A stretch of 64,000 nt of DNA from Bryum argenteum (GCA_037043015.1 CM073324.1:22770097-22834096), one strand, 5' to 3'. Positions 45,216-56,946 are shown, counted from the stretch's first letter. Made by a program: numbers and translations. Notes: generated by a model not told the origin, from the letters alone.

Positions 45216-46792
45216 TCGCAGACGGACTGCCGGAAGCTCAAATCCCTAGTTTTGCCGAAACCTTCAGCGATTAGAATTCCTTCAAATTTCAAACCAATTT
45301 TGATGATTTCCACTGAATTCTCACCACCATTCATTCCTCAATCTCAATGCTATGAATGCAATGCATGATTACTCACAAACTTACGACAATATCAAACAAA
45401 TTACATTCAGTTCTAAAATTTTATGTACTTGCAGACTTCAACTTGCTAACAAAGACCAAACTCCATTGCCCATGAATCTCTTTGAAGTTTCAAAGAGAAT
45501 CTCCCTCACGATTGACTCCTACTTTCGATCCGCTCGACCTCCACTTCCCGACGATCACTTATCGGCCGCCTGAATTCCCTCACTGTCGATCATCTTTTAA
45601 CGATACGGAGTACGGTACTCGATCAATGCTCCATCTGCTATTTTGAATCTAATCCCCATTTACCGATCCCTCATTACTCTTGTCGAGACTCGCTTTAGTC
45701 GATCCCGCTCCTTCTTGAGCATCGACATTACCAAGCTACCGCAAACTCGATCGATCAATGTAACAAAGAGCTCTTAAAATTACGACTCTCAACAATACTT
45801 ACACATGAATCGCTTCCTATCCGGACAAATGTTATTGGCGACCTTGTTTGCCTGATTGTCGTTCTTAGTTCCTCTTCCTTCACCGCTTTGTGCTCTCCTC
45901 TCGTGACTCATTCCTACCATGACATTGATCGCCTATTGCGATCGCTTTTTTGATGTCGCCGGTGCTCTCGATTGGTCCTGCGCTTGCACATCGAAGTAGC
46001 CTCCTTCTTTAATTCTTCCGATACTCCGACGTCGCTTCCGCTTGAAGTTCTCGCTTTCGCACAACAGACTTTGCAATCCAGTTCTCACACTCTCTCATAC
46101 AATTTTACACAATTTCAAAAGATACTCCGACCAATTGCATTCACTTCGCATCACAAACTGGAGACGAAAAGAAAAATAATCACAAAGACTTAAAACAATA
46201 CAATGCATACAACTACACACACAAATTGCACAGAAATTTAGAGCACGAGAGGACAACGACGAGCATTATATACAAAATTAATGCCGTAAAATTACAAAAG
46301 CAGGAGGGTGGTTATGCGTGGGGAGGAGAAGGGTGCGCCCCCTGCGAGAGGCCGCGGCCACTTCATCCTGCCTCGTTCATCCATTGTCTTTTCATCCATC
46401 CTCTAATATACTAATTATTTTTAACACTAATTCTATCAGGTTACCTTTATTGAAAGCTTTCTACTTTTAATAACTTTTAAAGTAACTTTTTGATACTTTT
46501 TCGCATCTATAATATTATATCTATCCAAAAAGTAAAAATTTTCTAAAATAACTCTATAAATGTTAATAAATTGTTACTACAGTCCCTTTGTCAATATTTC
46601 GTTTAACTATCGTAAAAACTAAGATGCAATCAATCAAAAATGGTCCAAATGAAAAATCATCACTGCCATTGAGCATTCATTCATATCTTATCATGTCACA
46701 ACAATTCCAAAAGAATGTCCAAAACCAGTATTTTGATAGGCTTGCAATCTCCAACTCCTGCAGTCCTGCTATGCAAGTAGTGAAGGTCCTTT
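45216..46792. other. Intergenic, composition shift, no recognisable gene
   Basis: From about 45590 to 46030 the sequence is rich in CGAT/TCG words, like the odd patches in the gypsy element. A GC-rich block lies at 46305-46380. No gene is supported. Confidence 0.35.
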
Positions 46793-48130
46793 TCATGATA
46801 AAAAGTGCTGAAGGCACCTTACAACATCTTCCACAAAATAGACATCAAATCCTACACCAGTTGCGCTAGAACACCCAACAATCCTCTTGGGAGATGTTGG
46901 TATTAATCTCGTGAGATTTACACCTTCGCCGATCTTCCCATATGGTCCATATTTTCTTTTGGTGGTGATGAAGCTAATCGCGGTTCTACTGTTTAAGAAA
47001 CCTGTTGTATGTACATTCTTTGGAAGTTCCACTTGGACAAGATACTCACTTGGATAATCAAACATAATCTGTATTGGCACCCGTGAAAATGTCAAATAAA
47101 CAAAATAATGTATAATGACTAGCATGTTATATTATTAAATATTGACCACAAGAACCACAAACAAGTTGTGAGGAACCATCTTCGTAAGATGATAGTGCAC
47201 CACAATTACATGCAAATATGTTTGAATTACATCCTAAGAAATATTCATAAACATCAAGAAAAATTCACACAAGTAAATGCTGTACCTAAGTGGCACCTAT
47301 GTAAAGTGACACTTTACCATTTCCTTTTTTGCGATTATAAACTAGCAAATTTATCATAATTCTCTTGTAAGGCACAATATTAATTACTACCTTACTATGA
47401 TAGCATATTTGAAGGATAAATGTGCATGCTATTAAAGCTTGAAAGAAATGCTTACCCAGTCACTGGTGAAATTGCCGAAGTAATTTCAAAACGGTACATA
47501 TTGTGTAGACCATTGTCCTTCTGAAGTATAACCCACTGTAAATCCAACCACCTTTTCCATTAAGAAGTCCCTAAATTGGACGCTTATACCCCTGATGTCC
47601 AATAGCGATGGAAGGGAAAAGGCAGGTCCTCCGCTAACAGCCCCGGTGCCCTCCCTCTACAAAATCTCAAGATTATCATCATAAATAACATATTGTGGGC
47701 GTATACATGATGAATATGTATTACTCCTTGTGCCTTTGGAAAGAAACCATGAGTTGCTAGAAATGGTTGAATTTATTTTCATAGTAGGGATTACTCAAAG
47801 ATACGATTTGAAATGGTTTGGATGGTTCCGATTCCTCATTAATATCAAATCTTGGTTTTCATGTGAGACAAGGGTTCTAATGCATGAAATCAATCCAAGG
47901 AAATACTTGTATACAAAAGTATCACAATAAGTGTGTTCATCTTTTAATCATGCGCACTGTCTTAAAAATTCCAAATAATAATAGTCCAATGTGTGTGCTC
48001 GACACTCACCTCCATCAATAGGGGTATTCTCCCAAATGGCCATGTCGCATCTATTGGATACAGACTTGGATTCTCTGCAGTCAATCCATTAGTGAATTGG
48101 ATTAATGCTACAAAGATTCCTCGTATGATA
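46793..48130 (-). pseudogene. Jacalin-like lectin exons, probably a broken gene
   Basis: Three minus-strand segments read as carbohydrate-binding jacalin-fold pieces. About 48130-48010 (ALIQFTNGL, WPFGRIP) ends at a GTGAGT donor. About 47655-47456 (EGTGAVSGGPAFSLPS, EKVVGFTVGYTSEGQW, then NFTSDW) ends at GTAAGC. 47068-46793 (FDYPSEYLVQVE, FITTKRKYGPYGK, KRIVGCSSATG) runs to its stop. Phases agree between the last two. Typical jacalin signatures are F-x-TN...YGPFG, FSLP, KIVGF and DYPSEYL. The middle exon has an in-frame TGA just before NYFGNF, and the first domain lacks its N-terminal Gly-rich loop. It lies just downstream of, and on the same strand as, a kinase gene. Confidence 0.5.
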
Positions 48131-48205
48131 AACAAACAAATACGTCAGTATTTTGTCAAAAAGAAATTTCAAACATGTCGAGAATGACTATATTCTAACT
48201 CCAAC

Positions 48206-49894
48206 TCATCTCGTACCAAGCAAAGTTTGTACGCCATTGAGATATCTTAGCACTTTACACACATCTGCAAATGCGGGTCGCTCTCGTGGATCCGCATGCC
48301 AACACGCACATATTAGAGAAGACAAGGATGTGGGACAAGTCGGAGGTAGTCGTGGTCGTAGAGGAATTTGACCCGTCAACTTTGAGTACAACGAACTCAT
48401 CGCTACATCACTGTAAGGTTCCTCCCCTGTGAGAATCTCCGAGCAAATCACCCCAAAGCTGTAAACATCTGCTTTCATCAAATATGCATGCTCGAGATGC
48501 GCATCATCTTTGTTGGCTCCAAATATCTCTGGTGCCATGTATCTTCTTGTACCCATATTGTGTGTAAGGTGCGAGTACCTCGTTATTTCATGCTTCAATT
48601 TGGCCAAACCAAAATCAGCCACTTTTGCAAACACAAAACCATCCTCAAGATCTACACTGACCGTGCTCACTAGGTTCACAAGTATGTTTGAGGACTTGAG
48701 GTCCCGATGGGCCATTCCTTGAGTGTGCAAGTACCTCACTGCATCTGCAATTTAGAGCATCAAGTCTACTGCTGCTCGAAGAGAGAATGGTTGATCTCTT
48801 GTCCCTCCTCGCATTCGGGCTTTGATGAACTTGTATAGATCCGTGGACATCAAATCCAAGAGGAGTGAGTTCTCGGAGCAAGCATGCACTTTGACAATGT
48901 GAGGGTGATTGAGTTTTGCTAATGCCTCCGCCTCATCTCGTAAGAAAGTAAGCCCAGCAGAATCGAAACCAAAAAACTTCTGGGCATAATCAACTCCCAA
49001 CCACGTGCATTTTGTAACGGCACCAAAGGCTCCTGAGCCCAATGGCCGACCATGTGTCAGAACTTCTTCATCGAAGCTAAAGAGCTTAGAAAGGTCGTTA
49101 GAGTCATCACTGCTGGAGCCCTGTCTGGACCGCCATTCTTCGATGAGCTGTACTGCAAGACAAAAGCGGCGATCACTACGCCCATGCATATTGCCACACT
49201 CTCCACCACTACATTCATGATCTCCATCCAAATTCTCAAGTTGTTCCATCACATCCCACCAGTCTTCATGCTCTGCTATCTCTAGCAGTTCTTGTTCATA
49301 TTCCCCAATTCTAGCTTCCCATGGGAACTCTTTGAGTTTTGAGGATGATTTGTCCGCTGTGAATTTACAAATACGCGCATTGGACACCACAGATAGGGAC
49401 CACTGGAGCTCCTTCAAAATGTCGGTAAATTCTTGGGAAATACTGGCATGCTTGATAGCTGCGGACAAAGGGGAAATCGGCTTACAACACACCTCACTAA
49501 GAAGCCTCGCGCGTGTCAGCACCCTTTGCAGCTCCCGCGTCAGTTGTGACGGTGAAGGATGGTTGGGACGCTTTACTGTACAATCGCTCCAGTATGATAA
49601 AGGAAGTTGATTCCAAGGACCCCAAGTTTGAAGTCTATACCGAATAAAGCTTCCGAGAACCTCATGCTGTGCTCTGCAATATTTGACCTCCATCTCGCGT
49701 GAATGAACCTACACAACGATCGATCTGCACAAAAACCAGACGGGTGTGTAAGTAGGTCTCCCAGTACGACAGGGATTCTGGTCGACTCTTCCCCTATTCA
49801 AAAATCCCTCGTAACACGTGGACACTAGATAGTAGCCAGACAAGAATGACGTCAAATGAAATAAGTAGAGAAAGTAGCTTACCACATCGATCAT
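48206..49894 (-). pseudogene. DUF1221-like plus kinase-domain gene with one in-frame stop
   Basis: Plant protein kinase with an N-terminal helical region (YCRAQHEVLGSFIRYRLQTW, LTRELQRVLTRARLLSEVCC) resembling DUF1221/HeLo-type kinases, and a C-terminal Ser/Thr-Tyr-like kinase domain. Counting from the ATG at 49693: glycine loop GSGAFG (219-224), Lys 239 in YAQKFF, then LNHPHIV, HRDLKSSN (about 329-336), DFGLAK (about 360), MAPEIFG and DVYSFGVICSEILTGEEPY. All catalytic motifs are present. Codon 314 is TAA (48754-48752), where the family normally has Gln (LMLQIA...YLH), so a single C-to-T change splits a 495-codon frame. A short first exon (49894-49883) spliced to 49708 would add nine residues (MIDVVHSRE) in frame. 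Pseudogene, mutant allele or sequencing error cannot be told apart here. The N-terminal family name is from memory. Confidence 0.75.
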
Positions 49895-51094
49895 GCAATG
49901 GTTACCACTGCTAGTCTCCTCTACCGACAAGAGCAGGAGCGCGCATCATATGCTCCTTCTGCAGAGAGAACTACTGAGAGAGAGTTAGAGTCAAGAGAGC
50001 ATTGACAAAAAGTATGTGGGATCCCACTCAAGCAAGCTCCCGATCTTGAACTCTTTTCCGGGCGTCTCTTGCTGACAGGCAGGTCCTTCTCTGCCAGAGA
50101 CAGGAGACAGTCGTGAGGAAAGGAGAGGATCTGGCCTTTACCCTAGACTTATACGGAGTAGCAAACAATCATCCGGTGGATGGTGCACAGTGACACGGTC
50201 ACTACAGTAACACTGTAACACGTCTATGCAACTGCCCGGTGTCTTCCGGTGCTCTCCCATGATTCTCGACTTCCTGGAACCCCGAATCGTTTTGTCTGCA
50301 GTTGCATACCACGCAAGCGATTCCCACTTTTGCTCAGTCTTCTCAAGCAGAATAAAAAACAACTAAGATACTTACAAGACATACTCAATCTTGAAGCTTC
50401 GAAGTTCGACCATGGAGATCAGTGGAAATGAACCCTTAGAATGTCACGCAAAGCCAATTCTGTTTTAGGATTTTTGTAGCCCCTGAGGGCACTGACCCAA
50501 ATATGCTTACTCCTGATACCTCATGAGTAAGTGCCAATAGAGGGTCGATATATATTGACATTTATGTAACTTGGCATTTTTATTGACCGGCTTTTACATT
50601 CATTTTCATGGGTTTTGTCGAAGCTTTTCTAGATATGAACTCGGTCCTCTTTTGAGACCGGCGTGAATAGAGTGTTTATTTGTTCCTCTTGATAATGAGT
50701 ATGTGTCTACCAGATAAAGGAACATTAGTACAAGACTACTCACCCCTTTCGGGAATAAACACTTTAGTAGCTTTAGACAAGGGAGCTTTTCGATATAAGT
50801 ATGTGACAAAGTCTGCCCTCGGTTGGTAGGCAGAGTATATTAAAGAAAAGCCTTTGTTTTGTCCCTAGAATCTTGAAAAGAAATTATATTTATTTTGCTC
50901 GGGAAGATGACATAGTCTTTAGTTTGATCGTCTAGATTTGAAATTTGATTTAGCATTTCCAAAAGTACTTCATTGAAACTTTATAATAATGTAGGTTTTT
51001 ATGTGTAGGACTTAATGATTAGTTTCCCTATGTATGTGTTATAGAACCTCAAATTTCACACCCATCATGGTTCTACGTTATTTTCAATCTAAAA
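49895..51094. other. Upstream of the kinase gene; weak repeats
   Basis: The kinase promoter should lie here. 50640-50770 is distantly similar to 51110-51250 (both contain ...GCATGAATA/GCGTGAATAGAGTGT... and ...ACTACT(C/A)ACCC...). No gene is recognised. Confidence 0.35.
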
Positions 51095-51099
51095 CTCAT

Positions 51100-51905
51100 A
51101 AGAAGAAGAACACCAGACCCCTATGGGTTGGCATGAATATAGTGTCTGTTCGACCTACCCTTGATGATATGCCCACAAGACATAACAACAGTGGTATAGG
51201 ACTACTAACCCTTCTTAGGATGGACACTGTATCTAAAACACAACTTGAATGTGTGATAATCAGAAATAAAGATAAGATATCAGGACTTCAATTGTAAAAT
51301 CTTGTAATAAACTCTAAATTAAATTTGAAGTCACGAGGCTCTTAGATTGCAAAGATGTATTTGTACTAATAAATAATTATAATATTCCACCATTTTCACT
51401 TTGAAAATAGAAATATTATCAACCAAAAAACTATAACAAAAATATCACCGGTTAGAAAAATTATTTGGATGAAAGATGTTGGAATTCATCTTGAGTTCAT
51501 ATTCATGTATAAAAACAAATCATTAAAAAAATTATTTTGACTTCACATAATTTGCTCGCAATGGGAAAACATGCACCATGTGGCTACAAGCCCAAATATA
51601 GAAGTTGCTTCCGCTAAAGGGCATGCCATAAATTTATATTGAAGATAATAATTTGTATGTTACCAGTGTATAGAATTTAAAAGGATTTTACATCTTAGTT
51701 CTCGTTCTTGCATTGCATATATGATAATATAATGTGCTAATGTGTGTACATTGGTTGGCAATGGCATGATATGGGTACCACTAAGACGCTTCTTAATATG
51801 TGTGACCTATGTGTATGTCATGTGGGCATATCATCAAGGGTAGGTCGAACGGACACTTTAATCACGCCAACCCTCATGGGTCTGGTGTTGTTCTTCTTCT
51901 TCTGT
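51100..51905. repeat. Foldback element with arms of about 90 bp
   Basis: AAGAAGAAGAACACCAGACC, GGGTTGGCATGAATATAGTG and TTCGACCTACCCTTGATGAT on the left (about 51101-51180) recur reversed at 51812-51903 (ATCATCAAGGGTAGGTCGAA, GGGTCTGGTGTTGTTCTTCT). Roughly 0.8 kb in total; no target duplication defined, no coding. Confidence 0.6.
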
Positions 51906-52536
51906 GACCTATGTGTAATTCATTATATTTGTGCCAGAAATTCCTTTTAGAAAAGGAAACCCCATGTATACAACTATAGCCATGTCACCTATAATACCAT
52001 CTAGTTCAAATAATTTTTCAGTATTTTTTTTATCAAAAAACTGGTTTCAAAAAAATCACACTATTTTTGGAGGGGGTATCCATATTATGCTTTTACCAGT
52101 GTGTTTTTGTTTGGACAATTTTAGAGACAATAAAAACCATATTCCATTATCCAAGACAATGTCTTGTTCACGTGAAAGTTTTAGGTGGTTATCGTGAAGA
52201 TAAAGCAACTTGCTTGAAATCCACACAACATCAAAAATCAGCCTCTATGTACAATTATCCATAGAGGGCTCAAGAATAAACCCCAAGAATTCTCTGAATG
52301 GATGAGTTTTATGTATTTGTGCTAAACATTGCTAGTGTTTGGTTTAGTTGCACTCTATGTGCGGGAAGGGGCCGATCTAAGAACTTTAACTCTTTTATTT
52401 TTATGAATTTTACTACATGCTCAAATATGATAGTTTTTATTGGATCACTCTGCTTATTACTTTGCTCATCTATAATAATTTTCTCCAATTTGAGATATGT
52501 GGGGTTATTGTGCAAGTGACCTTATCCAATTCAAAA

Positions 52537-52618
52537 ATGAAGTCTTTGTCGTCAGCTTTATCACCTAATAAGCAAAAATATGGACCATATGGCAAAGTCT
52601 TTCCGGCAAAACATTGTT
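52537..52618 (+). pseudogene. Jacalin-like fragment
   Basis: A short frame reads SSALSPNKQKYGPYGKVF, matching the NK..YGPYGK strand-turn of jacalin domains, as seen at 46793-47068. No other part of the domain is adjacent. Probably a relic. Confidence 0.3.
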
Positions 52619-52817
52619 AAAACCATATTTTGGGAGAATAGTTGGGTTCAATAATCCTACCTCTGGGATTTACGTTACAAGAAATGATCCAGACATCCAA
52701 AGTTTGTGTCTCACGCTTTTTGGAGCATTTTGAAGATTGATTTTGAAGATTTTGGAGGTTGCCCTTGTAAAATTGGTAAACTCTTTGACTTTAGCCACCT
52801 TGGAATTTGAGAAGTGA

Positions 52818-52924
52818 TTTAGTAATGAAGACAGATAGATAAATACGCTGGTCCTTTTTCAAGGGCCACCGTGATTAGAATGTATGTTCGTCGAGCCAGC
52901 AACCTAAAGTTTAGTAATGAACAT
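52818..52924. mobile_element. Short insertion (about 83 bp) between 12-bp direct repeats
   Basis: TTTAGTAATGAA ends at about 52829 and recurs at about 52913-52924. The related copy at 30970-31000 has only one such word and runs straight into CATATTTC, so the intervening sequence is inserted. The insert contains two inverted words (GCTGG...CCAGC and GGTCCTTTTTCAAGGGCC). Nature unknown. Confidence 0.5.
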
Positions 52925-53559
52925 ATTTCCAAAAACTAATTCCCAGAGATGATGTAATGTTTACCATTTTCAGACATTTGTGATAATATCAAGATACAAG
53001 TTGTTAGTATTAATAATATCAAAAACATATGAATGTGCATAGTATTTTGCAATCTAATATAAAATTTCTAGCATCCATGAGGTTCATGAATTTTAAGTTG
53101 TGTATATATTGACTTGCATGGTATTACTTGTGAACTCTCAAAACAATGGAATTTAATGAAAAATATACTCTTGCTATTACAAAATGTCTCATTGATTTGC
53201 CTAAGGTACAAATACAACATTTTATCAATTGGGTCTCATAATAATACTACTATACACAATTGGTATATACTCATTACCTCATTACAATACCACTATACTT
53301 CTTTTATTTCTATGCTCATCACTCACAATTTAAAAAAGAAAAAATGAAGTGTCGATGCCATCGAGCAATTATCACTATATAAACAACTCATTAATAATAT
53401 TAAAAACAAGTAAAGTCATCGTCATATCAAACATGGCAGCTTTTTATTTGGTGTTTTCCAAAAATTATCTCATGTTTCTCGTGCCCTCGTTTCCGGTTCC
53501 CCTCCTTTGCCTTACTCTCTTGTTGATGGTTTTTCATCCTCCATTCCCTTGTTATTTCA

Positions 53560-53830
53560 TTCTCTCGTTCTGGATTCCCCGTCCCCAACTCCAGCCCCCA
53601 TTCTTAGTTTCCTATTCCCCGCCCCATGTCCTTTATTCCCTCGTTTTGGATTCCATGTCCCCCAACTCCGGCTCCCATTCTTTGTTTCCTATTCCCTGTC
53701 TCATGTCCCTAATTCCGTCGTTCTCGATTCCCTATCCCCCAACTCCGGCTCTCATCTTTTTTTCCCAATTCCCCCTCGCATGTGCCTAATTCTCTTGTTC
53801 TCCACTTCCATCCTCATGTTCCTTTATTTC
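53560..53830 (+). repeat. Minisatellite, period about 76 bp, 3-4 units
   Basis: The words GATTCCC(C/A), CCCCAACTCC(A/G)GC, TTTCCTATTCCC and CATGTCC recur with spacing of 75-77 bp (GATTCC at 53574, 53649, 53726). Pyrimidine-rich; frames through it are open because the period is close to a multiple of three, not because it encodes a protein. Confidence 0.75.
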
Positions 53831-54218
53831 CCGTTCACCATTTCATTTTCTTCACTATGGTATTTTTCCATTCTCTCAATCGTTTATTCACTTGCTTTTT
53901 TTTCCCCTTGCCTCCTTGCCATGTTAATGAGATCTAATCAACTCTAAGCAACAATCGCTCACCAAAACTCTTTAAACCCGTGAAAACTCTTCAGGCCATG
54001 CATGTATGTCCATGGAACTATCACATGGGATTGTCGTACGGACAGACAGACAAACAATAATTTTTTTATAAATAACCTCAATTCTATTAAAATGGCGGTA
54101 TTCTTTGTGCCATCTTGCCGAATCCCCTATGAGCCATTTTGCTTGCATTCTAAAATGTGTCATTTTATAAGTATATTATTGAACTGAAGTTCGGAATGCA
54201 AAATGGCATGTTTATTAA

Positions 54219-54647
54219 CCCCTAAACGCCCAAGGGGGGGTAAAGCTCCTAACAGTTGGTAATAATGTTGATTTTTTTCAAAACTGCGTAAAAACAAAAA
54301 AAAGATGGAAAATGGAAAATTCAACCGTAGGATCTTCTTTGGAGCATGGCAATTAATATGGCTGCCAAGTTGCATGCCATTTGGAGGTATGGATTTCAAG
54401 ATCCATCCAAAAAAGGGGTGAAGATCACACCACCAAAACTTTCATGAAAAATCTCTTTCGCCCACTCTCACAAATTGTGGATCAAGGTTTTTACTATTTA
54501 TCCAAGGAGGGAGTAGAGTAAACCCACCGAGGAGTTGAGCAAAAAAAACGGCGGATGAAAAATCGATGGGATGAAAGCGGGGTTGTGCACCAAAGACGGA
54601 GCCTCACATCCAGAATGTCGAAAAATGACATTGTGGGCGCTTAAGGG
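54219..54647. mobile_element. TTAA-flanked piggyBac-like MITE, 429 bp
   Basis: The left end CCCCTAAACGCCCAAGG follows TTAA (54215-54218). The right end TGTGGGCGCTTAAGGG precedes TTAA (54648-54651). The ends are imperfect inverses. The interior has CAACCGTAGGATCTTC near 54322. Its right subterminal part matches the first bases of the window. Confidence 0.8.
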
Positions 54648-54651
54648 TTAA

Positions 54652-55828
54652 TATCACACAAGTTCTCCGTAATATAACTTATTTCTGTAATATCACCAAA
54701 ATTTTCATAATATCACACATTTTTTATGGTTCTTGACCTTTGGACATAGTCAAGGGCAATATTTCTGAACGGCCGTTCAAAAACATTGATGTTTTTGAAA
54801 TGCGGTTTAGAAATATTTACCCTATCATGTCAAAACTCGACTAAAACCAACTTTAGAATTTTCATTTTGAGCACCCCGAAAAGTGCCATTTTATCGGAAT
54901 AACGTCATTTTAACGGAATAGAGGTTGAATGTTTAGATTTAACTTTGTATCTCATGGCGTTGCATGTCGGTGAGAACGACATCTTTTATTGCTTCAGAAA
55001 CTTTTTTCATCCAGATCACTTCTCATTGAAATCAATTGAGTCTTGGACAGAGGATTTCTAGTCAATCAAGTTTTGCTCAATCTTTTGCACGCCTACATGA
55101 CATGAAAAGTGAAGCAAGCATTGTAAAACTATATACCATTGCGAAGCTCTCATTGAGAGCTTTTCATCCATCTAAACAAATGCCCTTGAATATCTATATT
55201 CACCTTAATCCCAAGATATTTGTGGTATCAATGAAACATTTTGGGACTTAGGATGTATCAAACTCCAAATACAAATTATAAGAAGTATATTTGATAATAA
55301 TTTTCAAAGTCACAATATCTTTGATAATAATTTTCAAAGTCACAAATTAGACATTAATTAGAGTTATCCGTAAAGATAACAAATTGTTTGAGAACTCAAG
55401 ACTATTTTTTGGGAATTTCTTGTGTACCATAAGTTGGAGTGTAAACGTAAAAACAAAAAATTTGAGCCCTAGAATTATGCAAACTAGAGCAATCATGACA
55501 ACCACACTATTGGATTCCTTAGTTATAGAGCTCCAAAAGTAGGTAGAATAAAATACATGAAGTGAAAGCAGATAACACCCTAAAGTTACAAATATTATTG
55601 CTCTAAGCATTGGTGAAGCCTAAGAAAATGCAAAAAAATTAAGTAAGTGATATGTAATTAAGAACATCTTATACTTTACGTAAACATTTAATATATAAAT
55701 AAGAATAGACATTTAAAATTCCTTAGAAATTCCATGAACCCAAATATAAATAGTTTTTCATTTTGATTTAAGGTCATAGTATCTTACCGGAACAACATGC
55801 ATTTAACCATTATTTACATAGCTGCTTT
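54652..55828. other. Intergenic, no recognisable gene
   Basis: AT-rich. A direct repeat TTTGATAATAATTTTCAAAG then TCACAA occurs at about 55288 and 55319. No gene is supported. Confidence 0.35.
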
Positions 55829-55832
55829 TTAA

Positions 55833-56194
55833 CCCTTAAACGCCCATGGGGTCTAAAACGGGCAGTCCAAAATCGGATCACAACATCTTTTGGACTTGGG
55901 CATCATGGATAGTGCACTTTTTGGACTTGGGCACCATGAATGAACCAATCAATGATGAGCTTGCAACCTCCTACAAGGTTATGTACAACCCCAACCTACC
56001 TACCACAATCCTTTCAAACCGTAAAATCATACATACAAATTGTGATTTGAATTGTAAAATTTCACTTTTTGAATGCATCATAAGACGGTGACCAGTTTGA
56101 CATCAAAATATAAGTGAAAAGTTGATTACAGTGAGAGCTACAGAGAAGATTATGTTGGAATCAAGCCCCTCGGGCTTGCTTGGGCGTTTAAGGG
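55833..56194. mobile_element. TTAA-flanked piggyBac-like MITE, 362 bp (copy B)
   Basis: TTAA at 55829-55832 and 56195-56198. Ends CCCTTAAACGCCCA and TTGGGCGTTTAAGGG. Same length as copy A (37829-38190) and very similar throughout, which suggests relatively recent activity of this subfamily. Confidence 0.85.
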
Positions 56195-56599
56195 TTAACC
56201 ATGTGAGAATAAGTGGAAAGAGAATAATTTATCCATACCTACTATTCTTTTTAATGTACATCATTTGGGGCATCCTCTGCCTTATCCGAGCTTCTTCCAC
56301 CTTTTTCTCACCTTTTCTTCCCTTGATTTTCTAGACACTTACTCAAATACAATAATACAAATCGAGTTTATTTGTTTTCTTTTCTTAGGATAGTTTAGAA
56401 TTAGAAATTTAAGCTTAACTACACCTTGTTTTTGAAAACCAAAGGTAGAAACTTAAGTTTGCTACTTTTTTAAGGATACCTCTGTAAGAAACTTATGATA
56501 CTAATCTAATTTGAGGCATGAAGACGTATTCAAAATTTGAAAGTACGAGAATATTCTCGTACTCTGGCAGCATGATTTTGAGCCTTAAAAGACAAAGAT

Positions 56600-56765
56600 A
56601 AAAGTAAAGCATCCTCCTTCCTTTTCTTTCATCTTTCCTTCCTTACCCCCTTTTCTTTTTCTTTCCTTACCCCCTTTTCTTTTTCCTTCCTTACCCCCTT
56701 CTCTTTTTCCTCCCTTACCCCCAATTCTTTTTCCTTCCTTACCCCATTTCTTTTTCCTTTCTTTT
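56600..56765 (+). repeat. Pyrimidine minisatellite upstream of BUD13
   Basis: About six units of 21-24 bp built on CCTTACCCCC(T/A)(T/A)TTCTTTTTC. One strand is almost purely C/T. The reverse strand has open frames (KGVRKEKE repeats) that I regard as by-products of the repeat. Confidence 0.7.
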
Positions 56766-56946
56766 CTTTCAGCTTTCCTTCTCTTCCCGTTCTCTTTTTC
56801 GTTCCTTTTCTTACCAGTGAGCTTCTCTGGCCTTCTTCCACACTGCTTGCTCCACTTCACTCCATTGTTGTTAGAATCACGAGCAGAGACCGAAAACGAT
56901 GAAGCGCGCTCCAAGATAAGGGAGCTTTGGTGGATTGAGTTTTATC

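Noticed and set aside
53349-53947. Two overlapping plus-strand ORFs of 146 aa
   Set aside because: They run through a 76-bp tandem repeat in two frames at once, with a low-complexity Pro/Ser/Leu product.
56585-56914. Minus-strand Lys/Glu-rich ORF
   Set aside because: Generated by the pyrimidine minisatellite; no conserved part.
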